32,725 bases of DNA from CAZKCI01 sp964551475 (GCA_964551475.1 CAZKCI010000052.1:1-32725); one strand, 5' to 3'. Positions 1 through 9,020 are shown, counted from the first letter of the stretch. The notes: generated from the letters alone by a model not told the origin. Numbers and translations are program-made.

Positions 1-1020
1 CTGATCGGGTTTCCGCAAGCCGGAAAGAAAACGCTCTTCACGCTGCTCACGGGCCGAAAGGTCAACGAGGGACGAAAAGCCGGCGAGGCCGTCGAGGGGG
101 TCGCCTCCATCCGCGACCCGCGAGTCTCCACGCTGGCCGGCATCTTCAAGCCCCAGCGGACCGTCTACGCCGAGAACCGGTTCGTGCTCTGCCCGGACGC
201 GGTGGTGGGCCAGGGCGACCGCGACTGGCTCCGGGCGGCCGGCCGCGGCGACCTGCTCTGCCTGGTGGTGCGCGCCTTCGAGTCGAACGAGGTCTACCAT
301 CCCGCCGGCTCCGTGGACGCCCAGCGGGACCGGAAACAGCTCGAGGAGGAGCTCGTTTTCTCCGACCTGGAGATCGTGGACAAGCGGCTGACCCGGCTGG
401 CCAAGGAAAAGCGCGCCGGGCGCCCGGCGGCCCAGGCGATCGAGGAAGCCGCCCTGCGCAAGTGCCTGGAAACGCTGGAGGCCGGCCGGCGCCTGGCCGA
501 GCTGACCCTGGACAAAGCCGAGACCGCCGCCATCCTGAGCCTCGACCTCATCACCCGCCTGCCCCTCCTCTGCGTCTACAACGTCCCGGAGGCGGAGGTC
601 GCCCGGCCGGTCGGCCCGTCCGCGCTGGCCGTCTCCGCGCGGATCGAAGCCGAGATCGCCGAGATCGAGGAAGCGGGCGAGCGGCGGGAATACCTGGCCT
701 CCCTGGGCCTCTCCTCCCCGGGCCTGGACCGCATGAACCAGGCCGCGTATGACGCGCTGGGCTTGATGTCCTTCTACACCGTCGGCGAAGACGAGGTCCG
801 CGCCTGGACCATCCGCAAGGGAGCGTTGGCGCCCGAGGCCGGCGGCAAGGTGCACACCGACATCGAGCGCGGCTTCATCCGTGTGGAAGTGATCAAGTTC
901 GACGACCTGGTGGCCGCCGGGTCAGAACAGGCCGCCAAGAAACAGGGCCTGATGCAGACCCGGGGCCGGGACTACGTCATCGAGGACGGGGACATCTGCA
1001 ACTTCCTGTTCAGCGTCTGA
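1..1020 (+). CDS. YchF-like (Obg-related) P-loop protein, 5' end outside window, degenerate nucleotide motifs
   Basis: The reading frame is open from base 1, so the start codon lies to the left. The C-terminal part has the YchF/DUF933 TGS-like signature: SFYTVGEDEVRAWTIRKGA, then GGKVHTDIERGFIRVEV and DYVIEDGDICNFLFSV. Coiled-coil-like helices (about residues 105-170) match the helical arm of YchF. YchF proteins are ribosome-associated ATPases. In this copy the P-loop reads GFPQAGKKT (family GxPNxGKST), so the Walker A Ser is Lys. The G3 DxxG region is replaced by LCPDAVVGQ, while the NxxE base motif is kept as NVPE. Nucleotide hydrolysis may be lost or altered. It could be a paralogue of a canonical ychF elsewhere. 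The family call is firm; the activity is uncertain. Confidence 0.85.
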   Translation: MIGFPQAGKKTLFTLLTGRKVNEGRKAGEAVEGVASIRDPRVSTLAGIFKPQRTVYAENRFVLCPDAVVGQGDRDWLRAAGRGDLLCLVVRAFESNEVYHPAGSVDAQRDRKQLEEELVFSDLEIVDKRLTRLAKEKRAGRPAAQAIEEAALRKCLETLEAGRRLAELTLDKAETAAILSLDLITRLPLLCVYNVPEAEVARPVGPSALAVSARIEAEIAEIEEAGERREYLASLGLSSPGLDRMNQAAYDALGLMSFYTVGEDEVRAWTIRKGALAPEAGGKVHTDIERGFIRVEVIKFDDLVAAGSEQAAKKQGLMQTRGRDYVIEDGDICNFLFSV

Positions 1021-1044
1021 GAATAGGACCTGTAAGACCTTGTA

Positions 1045-1080
1045 CCAAGGGCGGCTCCCCGAATGGGGAGCCGCCCTTGG
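1045..1080. terminator. Strong hairpin between convergent genes
   Basis: A perfect 16-bp stem (CCAAGGGCGGCTCCCC with its complement) closes a GAAT loop. It sits 24 bp after the + strand stop and 21 bp before the stop of the convergent minus-strand gene, so it probably serves both. There is no long T-tract on either side. Confidence 0.7.
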
Positions 1081-1101
1081 TGTGCTGCCCGGTCGGCGGG
1101 C

Positions 1102-3222
1102 TTACTCGGCCCTGCCCACCGCCGGCAGATCGCCGCTCGCGCCGTAGCTGATCGAGGTCACGCCGTAGATGTGCCAGGCCCCCTCCGCAGGACGGTAGAG
1201 GACGCGGTCCTGCGTCCCGTCCCCCTCGTAGTCGATGGCCACCGGTATGTCGCCGGCCCGGCCGAAGAAGACCGACGGCGACCCCAGGATGTACCAAACG
1301 CCGGCGGCGGGCCGGAAGACCGAGAGCTCGGCCGTGCCGTCGCCGTTGTAGTCGCCCGGCGCCACCGCGTCGGACCCGTAACCCCAGGCGCGGCGGGTGA
1401 GGTCGCGGATGTACCAGATCCCGCTCAACGATCCGTCGGCGCGGAAGACGGCCGGGTCGGACCGGCCGTCGCCGTTGTAGTCGGCGGGGACGGGGAGGTC
1501 GCCGCGCGCGCCGTAATAGAAGCGGGTCTGGCTCTTGACCGCCCAGTAGCCGTTCATCGGCCGCCAGACCGCGGTGTCGGTGCGGAAGTCGCCGTCGTAG
1601 TCGGCCGGGACGGGGATGTCTCCGTTCGTCCCGAAGAGGAAGGCGCCGGGGGGAGTGCCGCTGAAAATGGTCCGGACCCACCATCTTCCGGTGGAAGGCC
1701 GGAAGACCCCGTAGTCGGCCGCGCTGTCGCCGTTGTAATCGCCGGTGATCGGGATATCGGCGGAGAGGCCGTAGAAGACGGTGCTGATGTTCCTGATCCG
1801 GAAGGAGGCGTCGGACGGGCGCCAGAGTCCCAGGTCGTCCGCGCCGTCGCCATCGAAGTCGGCGGCGGCGAAGACATGGCGGACCGGCGTGGGGGCGGCG
1901 GTCGGGGTCGGGTTCGGCGCCGTCGGGGCGGGCGAGGCGGACGGAGAGGGGGCGGGAGTGGGGGAGGGGGTGGACTCCGCGATCGCGATCAGGCCGTCGC
2001 CGTAGATATTGAAAGCCAGGATGTTGCTGAAAGCGATCAGCTGGTCGCCTCCGGGGACCAGGGCGCAGGTCTGGTAGTAGTCGGAGCGGGTCCCCTGGAT
2101 CGACTGGAGAAGAGTCTTGTCCTGCTCGTAAAAATAGGACAGGAAGGTCGTCTCCCCGGCCAGCGCGCAATCGATGCTGATCGGGTCGACGTTCCGGGAG
2201 GCGGAGATGACCGCGACACTGGAGCGATCGAAGAGATCGCGGGCCAGGCTCCCGGAACCGGAATCGTTGGCGCAGGCGATGGAGATGAAGATGTTGAGCT
2301 TGTCCGGGGAAAGGTCGGCCAGATCGGCGCTCGCCAGGTTCGAAAACCACACGGGGTGGAGCGGATCCTCGTTGTTGCAGGCGTAAATGGCGGCATCGCT
2401 TCCGTGGGAGATGTTGTAGACCACGCCGCCGGCGAAGTCGTCGCCGGCCAGGAACGTCGCCAGGCGGTGGCCGGGACCGGTGCAGATGTAGTCGGGGCTG
2501 AACAAGTCGGTATCGAAGACTTTGCTGCTGGGGTCGTCGATGGATCCGGCGTTGAGATCCTGGATGTAGGCGGCGTCCCCCTCGAACGCGATCATCCCCG
2601 CCGCTAGGATCAGATCCCGCCGGTAAGCGGCGGATTGGTATGCGAGCGCGGATTGCAGGTATCCGTTGAGCTGACCGGCGCTGGAGATGGGGATACGGCA
2701 GACCAGGAGAGTCGGGTCGGAATAATCCAGGTCGACGATGTCGACCACGCCGTCGCCGCCGTCCAGCGTCTCCTGGCCGAGAAAACCGTAGGGGCTGTCG
2801 GTCTCGACCGTATCGAGGCCGGTCGCCAGCTCGTAGCGGGGGATGAGTAGATAATCGGCGCCGGACTCCTCCTCCTGGCGGGAGAGGAGAAAAAGGTAGC
2901 GTCCCCGGTCGGAATCGCCCGAAGTCCGGTGGGTGAGATGAGACCGGAGGTAGAGGCGGATCTCTTCGGCGCTGAGCGCGGCGCCGGCCGGATAGCTGTA
3001 CTGGTCAAGGATGGCGTAGAGGGAGACGGAGGAGACCGTGAACCCCTCCCCTTCCCTCTCCGCTATCCATCCCGCGGCTTCGGACAGGAGGTCGACCTCG
3101 TCGTCGGCCGAGGCGGCGGGCAGGAGAAGAATGACGTCCGCGTCGTCATCTCCCCGGGCGGGGAGAGAGAAAACGCACCAGACGGATAGCAACGCCGCCA
3201 AGAGCAAGGACCGGGCGTTCAT
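1102..3222 (-). CDS. Secreted C25 (gingipain-type) cysteine peptidase with C-terminal six-repeat FG-GAP block
   Basis: The 706-residue product starts with a signal peptide (MNARSLLLAALLSVWCVFSL, then PARG). The frame runs on upstream to 3438, but that stretch is Arg/Pro-rich and overlaps a better small gene, so the ATG at 3222 was chosen. Residues about 28-410 resemble peptidase family C25: NISHGSD carries a candidate catalytic His273 and ISIACAND a candidate Cys317, spaced as in gingipains. The domain ends in AFNIYGDG, like the usual FNLYGDP. A Pro/Thr/Ser linker (about 418-447) leads to six FG-GAP-like repeats (455-706) with Ca-loop-like DxDGDG motifs. It probably acts outside the cytoplasm, and the repeats may anchor or dock it. 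No C-terminal sorting signal is visible. The Cys-His dyad is assigned from motif context only. Confidence 0.82.
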   Translation of the reverse strand: MNARSLLLAALLSVWCVFSLPARGDDDADVILLLPAASADDEVDLLSEAAGWIAEREGEGFTVSSVSLYAILDQYSYPAGAALSAEEIRLYLRSHLTHRTSGDSDRGRYLFLLSRQEEESGADYLLIPRYELATGLDTVETDSPYGFLGQETLDGGDGVVDIVDLDYSDPTLLVCRIPISSAGQLNGYLQSALAYQSAAYRRDLILAAGMIAFEGDAAYIQDLNAGSIDDPSSKVFDTDLFSPDYICTGPGHRLATFLAGDDFAGGVVYNISHGSDAAIYACNNEDPLHPVWFSNLASADLADLSPDKLNIFISIACANDSGSGSLARDLFDRSSVAVISASRNVDPISIDCALAGETTFLSYFYEQDKTLLQSIQGTRSDYYQTCALVPGGDQLIAFSNILAFNIYGDGLIAIAESTPSPTPAPSPSASPAPTAPNPTPTAAPTPVRHVFAAADFDGDGADDLGLWRPSDASFRIRNISTVFYGLSADIPITGDYNGDSAADYGVFRPSTGRWWVRTIFSGTPPGAFLFGTNGDIPVPADYDGDFRTDTAVWRPMNGYWAVKSQTRFYYGARGDLPVPADYNGDGRSDPAVFRADGSLSGIWYIRDLTRRAWGYGSDAVAPGDYNGDGTAELSVFRPAAGVWYILGSPSVFFGRAGDIPVAIDYEGDGTQDRVLYRPAEGAWHIYGVTSISYGASGDLPAVGRAE

Positions 3223-3301
3223 CAATCTTGTCAGCGGTTCCGGGACAAGATCCCGTCTCCTTGCCATTGATGAATAGCAATTCCGGGTTCCCGGACCGGG
3301 A

Positions 3302-3454
3302 TCAGACCACGGTCGGCTCAACCGCGGGCGGCGGGGGCGGTCCCCCCTGGGCCAGCTTGTGCGCTTCGGCTTTCCTCTTCCGCTTTTCTTCCCGCTTCTG
3401 CTTTTTCGCGAGATCTCTCTGATACCGGGCGAACGCATAGTTGGACTTGGCCAT
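3302..3454 (-). CDS. Small conserved Lys/Arg-rich protein (MAKSNY family), 50 residues
   Basis: A 50-residue ORF follows a consensus Shine-Dalgarno (AGGAGG, 7 bases before the ATG at 3454). The product begins MAKSNYAFARYQRDLAKKQK, continues as a strongly basic helix rich in K/E/R, and ends in a short Pro-rich tail (GGPPPPPAVEPTVV). I recall similar 45-70 residue proteins starting MAKSNY..F.KRQKELAKKKK as uncharacterised ORFs in several Gram-negative phyla, but could not search. The charge pattern suggests RNA or ribosome binding, which is inference. It lies 79 bp upstream of the C25 peptidase in the same direction. A different frame is open over the same DNA but lacks this ribosome site. Confidence 0.78.
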   Translation of the reverse strand: MAKSNYAFARYQRDLAKKQKREEKRKRKAEAHKLAQGGPPPPPAVEPTVV

Positions 3455-3605
3455 CCGCTATCCTCCTTGGTTGGATTGAGAACTGTTTTAACCGCGTAAC
3501 CGGAATGTCTCCGGGGATGGAAATGGGAAATGGTTGAAAGTCCCGGGTTTTCCGGCGAAGCGGCATTCCATTCCCCGGGAACAAATCAAACCGCCATCCC
3601 ATCTT

Positions 3606-3698
3606 TCTCGCAACGATGCGTTTGGTCAAGGCCAAATTCGCTCCCGAGACGGAAAAATCCCGTAGCGCCCAGAGCAACCAGCCTGGGCGATGCGGGAT
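3606..3698. repeat. Dispersed intergenic repeat family A, copy 1
   Basis: This is the only structure seen in the 378-bp gap 3455-3832. It has the GGTCAAG core at the left and an imperfect inverted repeat at the right (ATCCCG..GCGCCCAG paired with CTGGGCG..CGGGAT). Related copies lie at 9055-9117, 14611-14696 and 26173-26276. No tRNA or credible ORF was found in the rest of the gap. Confidence 0.6.
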
Positions 3699-3832
3699 GG
3701 AAAGAAGAATTTTCCTTTTATTTCTTTCCCAGCGCGTTCTTGACCATCCGGACGAACACCCCGAACGCATCTCCGATCCGATCGGTCCAGGCCAAGCTTC
3801 GCCCCGGCAGACGCCCCTCTATCCTCTACCCT

Positions 3833-6800
3833 CTACCTCGTCACCGGGATGTCGTCCGTTGATCCGAAATAGGCCCGGGTCAGGTCGCGCACCGCCCAGA
3901 GGCCGGCGGACGGCCGGAAGAGGCCGACATCGTCCGTCCCGTCGCCGTCGTAGTCGGCGGGCGCCGCCGAGTCACCGGCCGCACCCAGATAGATCCGGGT
4001 CAGGTCGAGAACGGCCCAGAGCCCCTCGGAGGGGCGGAAGACGGCGGGACGGCGACCGCCGCTCCCCGCGTAGTCTCCGGGGACGAGGCGGTCCTGGCTG
4101 GCACCAAAGTATACCCGGGACAGATCCCGGATCGCCCAGAGGGACGAAGATCCGCGGAAGACGGCGATCTCGGCGGTGCCGTCGCCGTTGTAGTCGCCGC
4201 CGACCGGCTGGTCGTCCGCGGCGCCGAAGTAGACCCGGGTCAGGGCGTTGACCGCCCAGAGCTGGCTCGACTGGCGGAAGACGGCGAGGTCGTCGGTGCC
4301 GTCGCCGTCGTAGTCCTGGGGGGCGGCAATATCCGAGATGTCGCCCAGGTAGATCCGGGTCAGCGTCCCCAGCGCCCAGAGGCCGGTCGGCCCCCGGAAG
4401 ACGGCGGCATCGGTCAACCCGTCACCGTCGTAGTCGGCGGGGACGAGATCGTCACCCGTGCTTCCGAAGTAAAGCCGGGTGACGTCCTGGGCCGCCCAGA
4501 GGGCGGAGGCGGGGCGGAAGACGGCGATCTCGGCGGCGCCGTTCCCGTCGTAGTCGCCCCGGACGACGCCCGGAACCGCTTGGGCGGGGAGAAGCTCGAT
4601 GACGACGCCGGTGACCGCTCCCCAGCCGACGTAGGTTTTCTCGGCGTAGCCGGGGAGGTAGTCGCGGCAGCGGGCCGCGGCCCGGACCGTCCCCTCCGAG
4701 AAGGAAGTGCAGCTGACGGCGGCCGTGTAGGCCCCGCCCGCGCCGCTGGAGACGACCGACGACTCCGCGTCGGAGACGTCCGCCCGAACCGCCGCGCCGG
4801 GTATGACCGCGCTGGTCAGGCGGTCGATCACCCTCCCGGAGACGATCAGCGGACCGCAGGGGCTGGGCGAAGGCTCGGGGGACGGCGTGGCGACGATGGT
4901 CGCGGCCGGAGTCGGAGAAGGCGCAGCGGGCGTGGGCGTGCGGGGAAGAGGCGTCGCCGTGCGCAGTGGTGTGGGCGTCGGAGGCCGAGGCGTCGGCGTG
5001 CGGATGGGGCTGGGCGTTGGCGGGAGCGGGGTCGGCGTACGGATGGGGCTGGGCGTCGCCGTTGGAGGGATCGCCGTCGGTGAGGCCGACGGCGCGGGAG
5101 AGGGCGTCGGCGTGCGCAGGGGGGTCGGCGTGCGCAGGGGGGTCGGGGTCGGCGTCGATGTCGAAGTCACCGTCGGTGTCACAGTGGGAGAGGTTGTGTA
5201 GCAGGTCAGGGCGAGCTTCGCGACCACGGCGTCATACGTCCCTCCGTTCCGCGTGGACTGGTAGGCGCTGACGGTGGGGAAATTGGATCCGGCGGTGTAG
5301 CCGGCGACGTAGGCCGCTCCGGATTGATCCACGGCGACGCCGTATGCATAGTCCGCGCCGGTGCTGCCCAGGTAGGAGGAGAAAGCTAGAGCGGATCCGG
5401 AAGGTGCCAGGCGGGCGACGAAGAGGTCGTAGGACCCCGCCCGCGTCGCCTGGTAGGCGGAACGGGTGGGGAAATCGTCGGCCTGTGTGTTGCCAACGAC
5501 GACGGCGCATCCATTATCGTCGACAGCCAGGGCGTAGGCGCGGTTTTCCCCGTCGCCGCCCAGATAGGTGGAGTAAATAAGCCGGGAGCCGGACGACGAG
5601 ACACGGGCCACGAAGGCGTCATACGCGCCCGCCGTCTGGGACTGGAAACAGCTGACCGTGGGGAAGTCGGCCGAGGAGGTGTAGCCCCCGAGATAGGCGC
5701 AGCGCGAAGGGTCGACCGCGATGCCGCAGGCGGGGTCGGAGCCGCTCCCCCCGAGGTAGCTGGAATAGGCGAGCTGGGAGCCGGTGGAGGAGAACTTGGC
5801 AACGAAGGAGTCGCTATTGCTGCCCTCTAGGGAGGCCTGGAACGGGTTCGCGGTGGGGAAGTTATATGAGTTCGTCCATCCGGTGACATAGAGGGCGCCT
5901 AAGGAGTCGGCGGCGACGCCGCCGGCGCGGTCGGAGTTACTGCCTCCGAGGTAGGTGGAGAAGAGAAGGGTCCCATCGGATGAGAGCTTTCCGACGAAGG
6001 CGTCAACGCCGCCGGAGAATCGGATGCTGGACTGGTAAGCGGCGGCGGTGGGGAAATTATCGGATGTGGTGTCTCCGGTCACGTAGGCGGCGCCGCCGCG
6101 GACGGCTATCCCCATGCTATTGTCATCACCGCCGCCCCCGAGGTAGGTGGAGTAGGCAAGCGCGCTCCCCGAGGGCAAAAAGGCGGCGACGAAGCCGTCG
6201 TGCGCGCCGCCGCCGAAAGCCGCCTGGTAGGGGTTGGCGGTGGGGAAATCGGCGGAGACGGTCGAACCGGTGAGGCAGACTGCTCCGTCCCCTGCCGCCA
6301 CCCCGTTGGCTCGATCATCGCCAGAGCCCCCGAAGTAGGTCGAGAAGATCAGGGCGGTGCCGGACGAGGCGAAAGCGGCCAGGAAGCAGTCGTTGGTCTC
6401 CTGGCAGAAGCTCGCAAAGGCGCTGGCGGTGGGGAAATTGAGCGAGGAGGTGTAGCCGGCGACGTAGAAATAGTACGAGGAATCGACGGCGACGGACTGC
6501 CCCCAGTCCGCCCCGCTGCCGCCCAGGTAGGAGGCATAGGCGAGGTCGAGCTCGCAGACGTAGTTCTCGGGAGTCGGCGAAGGGGAAGGCGTGGGAGACG
6601 GTTCCACCCGCCGCAAGATTCGCCCCAGGCTGTTTCCTCCCCAGACGCTGCCGTCCGGGCTGGCTCCGAGACAAAGGGTCTCCCCGTTGAGATCCGTTTC
6701 CAGCGACCAGTCGGACCCGTCGTAGCTGTAGATCTTCCCGTCGTTCTGATAGGGGGAGTTCCAGATCCGCCCGGCGTCGCGCGCGGCCAGGGGGGAATAG

Positions 6801-7567
6801 TTGGTGCCGCCGCCGAGCGTGGTGACAATCGTCCACTCCCCGTCGTAGTGGAGGATCAACCCGCCGTCTCCGGAGGCCCAGACGTCGTCCTCGGCGATGG
6901 CGGCCACGTCCCGCAGGTAGGTCGAGGCGCTCCACGAGATGGAGGTCTGGACCGTCCAGGAGGAGCCGTCATAGAAGATGACCTTCGTGGGGCTGGCCCC
7001 GCCGACCGCCCAGACGTGGGAAGCGTCCAGGCCGTCCAGCTTGGACCAGGAGCCGGTCCCGTTGGAGGTGGCGAGGGACCAGGTCGCTCCCCCGTCGTCG
7101 CTGCGAAAGATCTTGCCGTTGTTCCCCGAGACCCAGACCGTGTTCGCGTCCGCGGCGTAGGCGTCGTAGAGATAGCTGCAGTTGTGGGTCTCGGTCTGCA
7201 GAGACCATCCCCCCGCGCCGTCGGAAAAATAGATCCTCCCGTAGTAAGGACCGTTCTGGTTGCCGAGCGCCCAGATATGGGTGGAGTCGTAGGCGTAGAT
7301 TCCCCGGTGCGTCCCGGTCTGGACGGCGTAGACGGCGGTCTCGCAAATCCATTCGTCCCCGTCGAAATGGAAGATCTCACCCGGCGTCCCGCTGCTGGAC
7401 TCGGAACCGGTCACGGCCCAGACGTCGGCGCTGCCGGGAGAGGTGATGCCGGAGATGCTATAGGAGCCGGTATCCGTGTACAGGACCCATTCGGCGGCGA
7501 CGGCTCGAGCAAGCAAGAGTGCGCTGACGGACACAATGGCGAAAAGGATGATCTTCAGCCGACTCAT
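3833..7567 (-). CDS. Large secreted multi-propeller protein: BNR-like, seven SBBP, Pro/Thr linker, carboxypeptidase-regulatory-like, six FG-GAP
   Basis: 1244 residues. A signal peptide (MSRLKIILFAIVSVSALLLA) is preceded by a GGAGG ribosome site. Residues about 25-320 have BNR/sialidase-type blades with recurring DVWAVT, HIWALG and DVWASGDGG motifs. Residues about 335-830 hold exactly seven SBBP repeats (YSTYLGG..D...GIAVD...YVTGYT...FPT), which fits one seven-bladed propeller. A PTPTPLRTPTP-type linker follows. Next is a domain like the carboxypeptidase regulatory fold (about 910-1000: VSGRVIDRLTSAVIPGAAVR). Six FG-GAP-like repeats then end in STDDIPVTR and the stop. Repeat 5 has lost its acidic loop (DYAGSGGRRP). 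The protein is probably exported and surface-exposed; no enzymatic motif was seen. The specific function is unknown. Confidence 0.85.
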   Translation of the reverse strand: MSRLKIILFAIVSVSALLLARAVAAEWVLYTDTGSYSISGITSPGSADVWAVTGSESSSGTPGEIFHFDGDEWICETAVYAVQTGTHRGIYAYDSTHIWALGNQNGPYYGRIYFSDGAGGWSLQTETHNCSYLYDAYAADANTVWVSGNNGKIFRSDDGGATWSLATSNGTGSWSKLDGLDASHVWAVGGASPTKVIFYDGSSWTVQTSISWSASTYLRDVAAIAEDDVWASGDGGLILHYDGEWTIVTTLGGGTNYSPLAARDAGRIWNSPYQNDGKIYSYDGSDWSLETDLNGETLCLGASPDGSVWGGNSLGRILRRVEPSPTPSPSPTPENYVCELDLAYASYLGGSGADWGQSVAVDSSYYFYVAGYTSSLNFPTASAFASFCQETNDCFLAAFASSGTALIFSTYFGGSGDDRANGVAAGDGAVCLTGSTVSADFPTANPYQAAFGGGAHDGFVAAFLPSGSALAYSTYLGGGGDDNSMGIAVRGGAAYVTGDTTSDNFPTAAAYQSSIRFSGGVDAFVGKLSSDGTLLFSTYLGGSNSDRAGGVAADSLGALYVTGWTNSYNFPTANPFQASLEGSNSDSFVAKFSSTGSQLAYSSYLGGSGSDPACGIAVDPSRCAYLGGYTSSADFPTVSCFQSQTAGAYDAFVARVSSSGSRLIYSTYLGGDGENRAYALAVDDNGCAVVVGNTQADDFPTRSAYQATRAGSYDLFVARLAPSGSALAFSSYLGSTGADYAYGVAVDQSGAAYVAGYTAGSNFPTVSAYQSTRNGGTYDAVVAKLALTCYTTSPTVTPTVTSTSTPTPTPLRTPTPLRTPTPSPAPSASPTAIPPTATPSPIRTPTPLPPTPSPIRTPTPRPPTPTPLRTATPLPRTPTPAAPSPTPAATIVATPSPEPSPSPCGPLIVSGRVIDRLTSAVIPGAAVRADVSDAESSVVSSGAGGAYTAAVSCTSFSEGTVRAAARCRDYLPGYAEKTYVGWGAVTGVVIELLPAQAVPGVVRGDYDGNGAAEIAVFRPASALWAAQDVTRLYFGSTGDDLVPADYDGDGLTDAAVFRGPTGLWALGTLTRIYLGDISDIAAPQDYDGDGTDDLAVFRQSSQLWAVNALTRVYFGAADDQPVGGDYNGDGTAEIAVFRGSSSLWAIRDLSRVYFGASQDRLVPGDYAGSGGRRPAVFRPSEGLWAVLDLTRIYLGAAGDSAAPADYDGDGTDDVGLFRPSAGLWAVRDLTRAYFGSTDDIPVTR

Positions 7568-7802
7568 ATCCCCTCCCCTGGGTGGCAGGACGCGACTGTC
7601 TTCAGCGGTTGTGCATCATATTACCGGCCGCGAGCCGCAGGGCTGGCTCTTATGGTCGGCATGATTTATTCATAGCATTTGCCGTGCCGAGCGTTGCGTC
7701 GGAAGAAACGTTTTCCGCAACCCCCTGATGCGCGGGCAGATGGGCTCCGGGCATCCGATAACGATGACCGTCCCTCCTGCCCTTCCGATCTTTGAGTTTT
7801 CC

Positions 7803-8894
7803 TCAATCGCAGGAGCCGGAGTCGACCAGCGTGCAGTCGTTATATTTGGTTCCGGTCGTATTTTCCACATGGCAGCTCGAGATGTGGCTGCAGCTGGAGA
7901 AACCGTAGCCGGTGACGGAGTTGCCGTCCACCTCGGCGGCGCTGATCCGGTGGCAGTCATAAAATCCGGCCAGGGTGCAGCCGTAGGCCATCGACGAGCT
8001 GACCCGGTGGCAGGAATAGAAGCCGTAGTCGGTGCTGGAATAGCCGTCCACCCAGCAGTTGGCTAGGTTGCGGCAGCGGGCGAAACCGTAGCCGGCGCAG
8101 TTGCGGGCCGCGCAGTTGACCAGGCGGGAGGAGTTGCCGTCCCCCCCCAGGAACCCCGTCGGCGCCCCGTCGGCGATGCAGTCGATCAGGGAGGCGTAGC
8201 CGGCGTCGCTGGAGTACTGGAAGCCCCGGGTGGCGGAGGAATCGGAGCGGCACTCGCGCAGGGAGACGTAGTCCGCGTCGACGTTGAAGGCGCCGGCGCT
8301 GGCGCCTGCCGATCCGCCCCCGGAGAGGTGGAGCCTCTCGACGTGGCAGTGGTTGACCTCGATCGACAGGTAGGCGTTGGCGGCGAGGCTGAGGGAGGTG
8401 CCGTACATGTCCTCCCCGCTGATCAGGCGGACGTGGTCGACGTTGATGACGCTGGAAACGCTGTAGGTCCCGTTGGGGACGAAGACGCTCCGATAGGAGT
8501 CGCTCTCCAGCGCCTGGACGAGGTCGTCGGCATCGCCGGGCTTCACGACGTAGTCGAAGGCCACGGCGTTCGGCTTGTAGCCTCCCTGGCCGAGGGCGAT
8601 GTCACCGATCTCGCCGAAGTAGATCCGGGTCAGGTTGCGGACCGCCCAGAGGCCGTCGCCCGCCTTGAAGACGGCGATGTCGTCGGTTCCGTTGCCGTTG
8701 ACGTCGAGCGGGACGGGGACGTCGTTGCCGCCGCCGAAGTAGGCCCGGGTGACGTTCCGCACCGACCAGAGCCCCCGGGACGGCCGGTACACGGCGACGT
8801 CATCCTCCCCGTCCCCGTTGAAGTCGGCGGCGGGGGCCGCCGATCCGATGCCCACGCTCAACAGCACGAACATGCCCATTGCCCATCTTTTCAT
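7803..8894 (-). CDS. Secreted protein: two FG-GAP repeats then Cys-rich right-handed beta-helix
   Basis: 363 residues. The ATG at 8894 follows a strong GGAGGAGAGG ribosome site and begins a signal peptide (MKRWAMGMFVLLSVGIGS). The frame is open to 8990, but that upstream part lies in an intergenic repeat and was rejected. Right after the predicted cleavage (APA-ADF) come exactly two FG-GAP-like repeats (about residues 24-105). Then comes a pectate-lyase-like start (DADDLVQALESDSYRSVFVPNGTY) and a beta-helix whose last rungs repeat every 19-22 residues as GF..C[HR]: GFARCRN, GFYSCHR, GFYDCHR, GFSSCSH. The cysteines would stack as a ladder. Such folds are common in tailspikes and secreted adhesins and often trimerise. 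Function is unknown. Confidence 0.82.
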   Translation of the reverse strand: MKRWAMGMFVLLSVGIGSAAPAADFNGDGEDDVAVYRPSRGLWSVRNVTRAYFGGGNDVPVPLDVNGNGTDDIAVFKAGDGLWAVRNLTRIYFGEIGDIALGQGGYKPNAVAFDYVVKPGDADDLVQALESDSYRSVFVPNGTYSVSSVINVDHVRLISGEDMYGTSLSLAANAYLSIEVNHCHVERLHLSGGGSAGASAGAFNVDADYVSLRECRSDSSATRGFQYSSDAGYASLIDCIADGAPTGFLGGDGNSSRLVNCAARNCAGYGFARCRNLANCWVDGYSSTDYGFYSCHRVSSSMAYGCTLAGFYDCHRISAAEVDGNSVTGYGFSSCSHISSCHVENTTGTKYNDCTLVDSGSCD

Positions 8895-8940
8895 CCTCTC
8901 CTCCCGGACCGATCGTTCACCGGAGGCCAGCGACGGAAAA

Positions 8941-9020
8941 ACCCGGCCGGATATCGCTATCCAAGCCAGGCCGGCCTTGCCGAGCCTCATGTCCCCAGTC
9001 TGATCTCACGACGCCTCTCG
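8941..9020. repeat. Intergenic repeat family B, copy 1 (80 bp, contains a hairpin)
   Basis: It aligns without gaps with 10580-10659 over 80 bp, at roughly 80% identity by eye. Shared blocks include CGGATATCGCTATCC, CCTCATGTCCCCAGTCTG and CGCCTCTCG. The left end folds as a hairpin. On the minus strand the hairpin is followed by TTTTT, so it could act as a terminator. It lies just upstream of the beta-helix gene. Confidence 0.7.

Noticed and set aside
1063..2607. 514-codon + strand ORF opposite the C25 peptidase
   Set aside because: Antisense to FG-GAP repeats, starts inside the terminator hairpin and has no recognisable domain.
3318..3770. 150-codon minus-strand ORF over the small basic gene and repeat A
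   Set aside because: It runs through a dispersed repeat and has no ribosome site; the 50-residue frame has a consensus one. A peptide from the repeat itself cannot be fully excluded.
8894..8990. Longer N-terminus for the beta-helix protein
   Set aside because: The extra 32 residues come from repeat B and would bury the signal peptide; the ATG at 8894 has a strong ribosome site.
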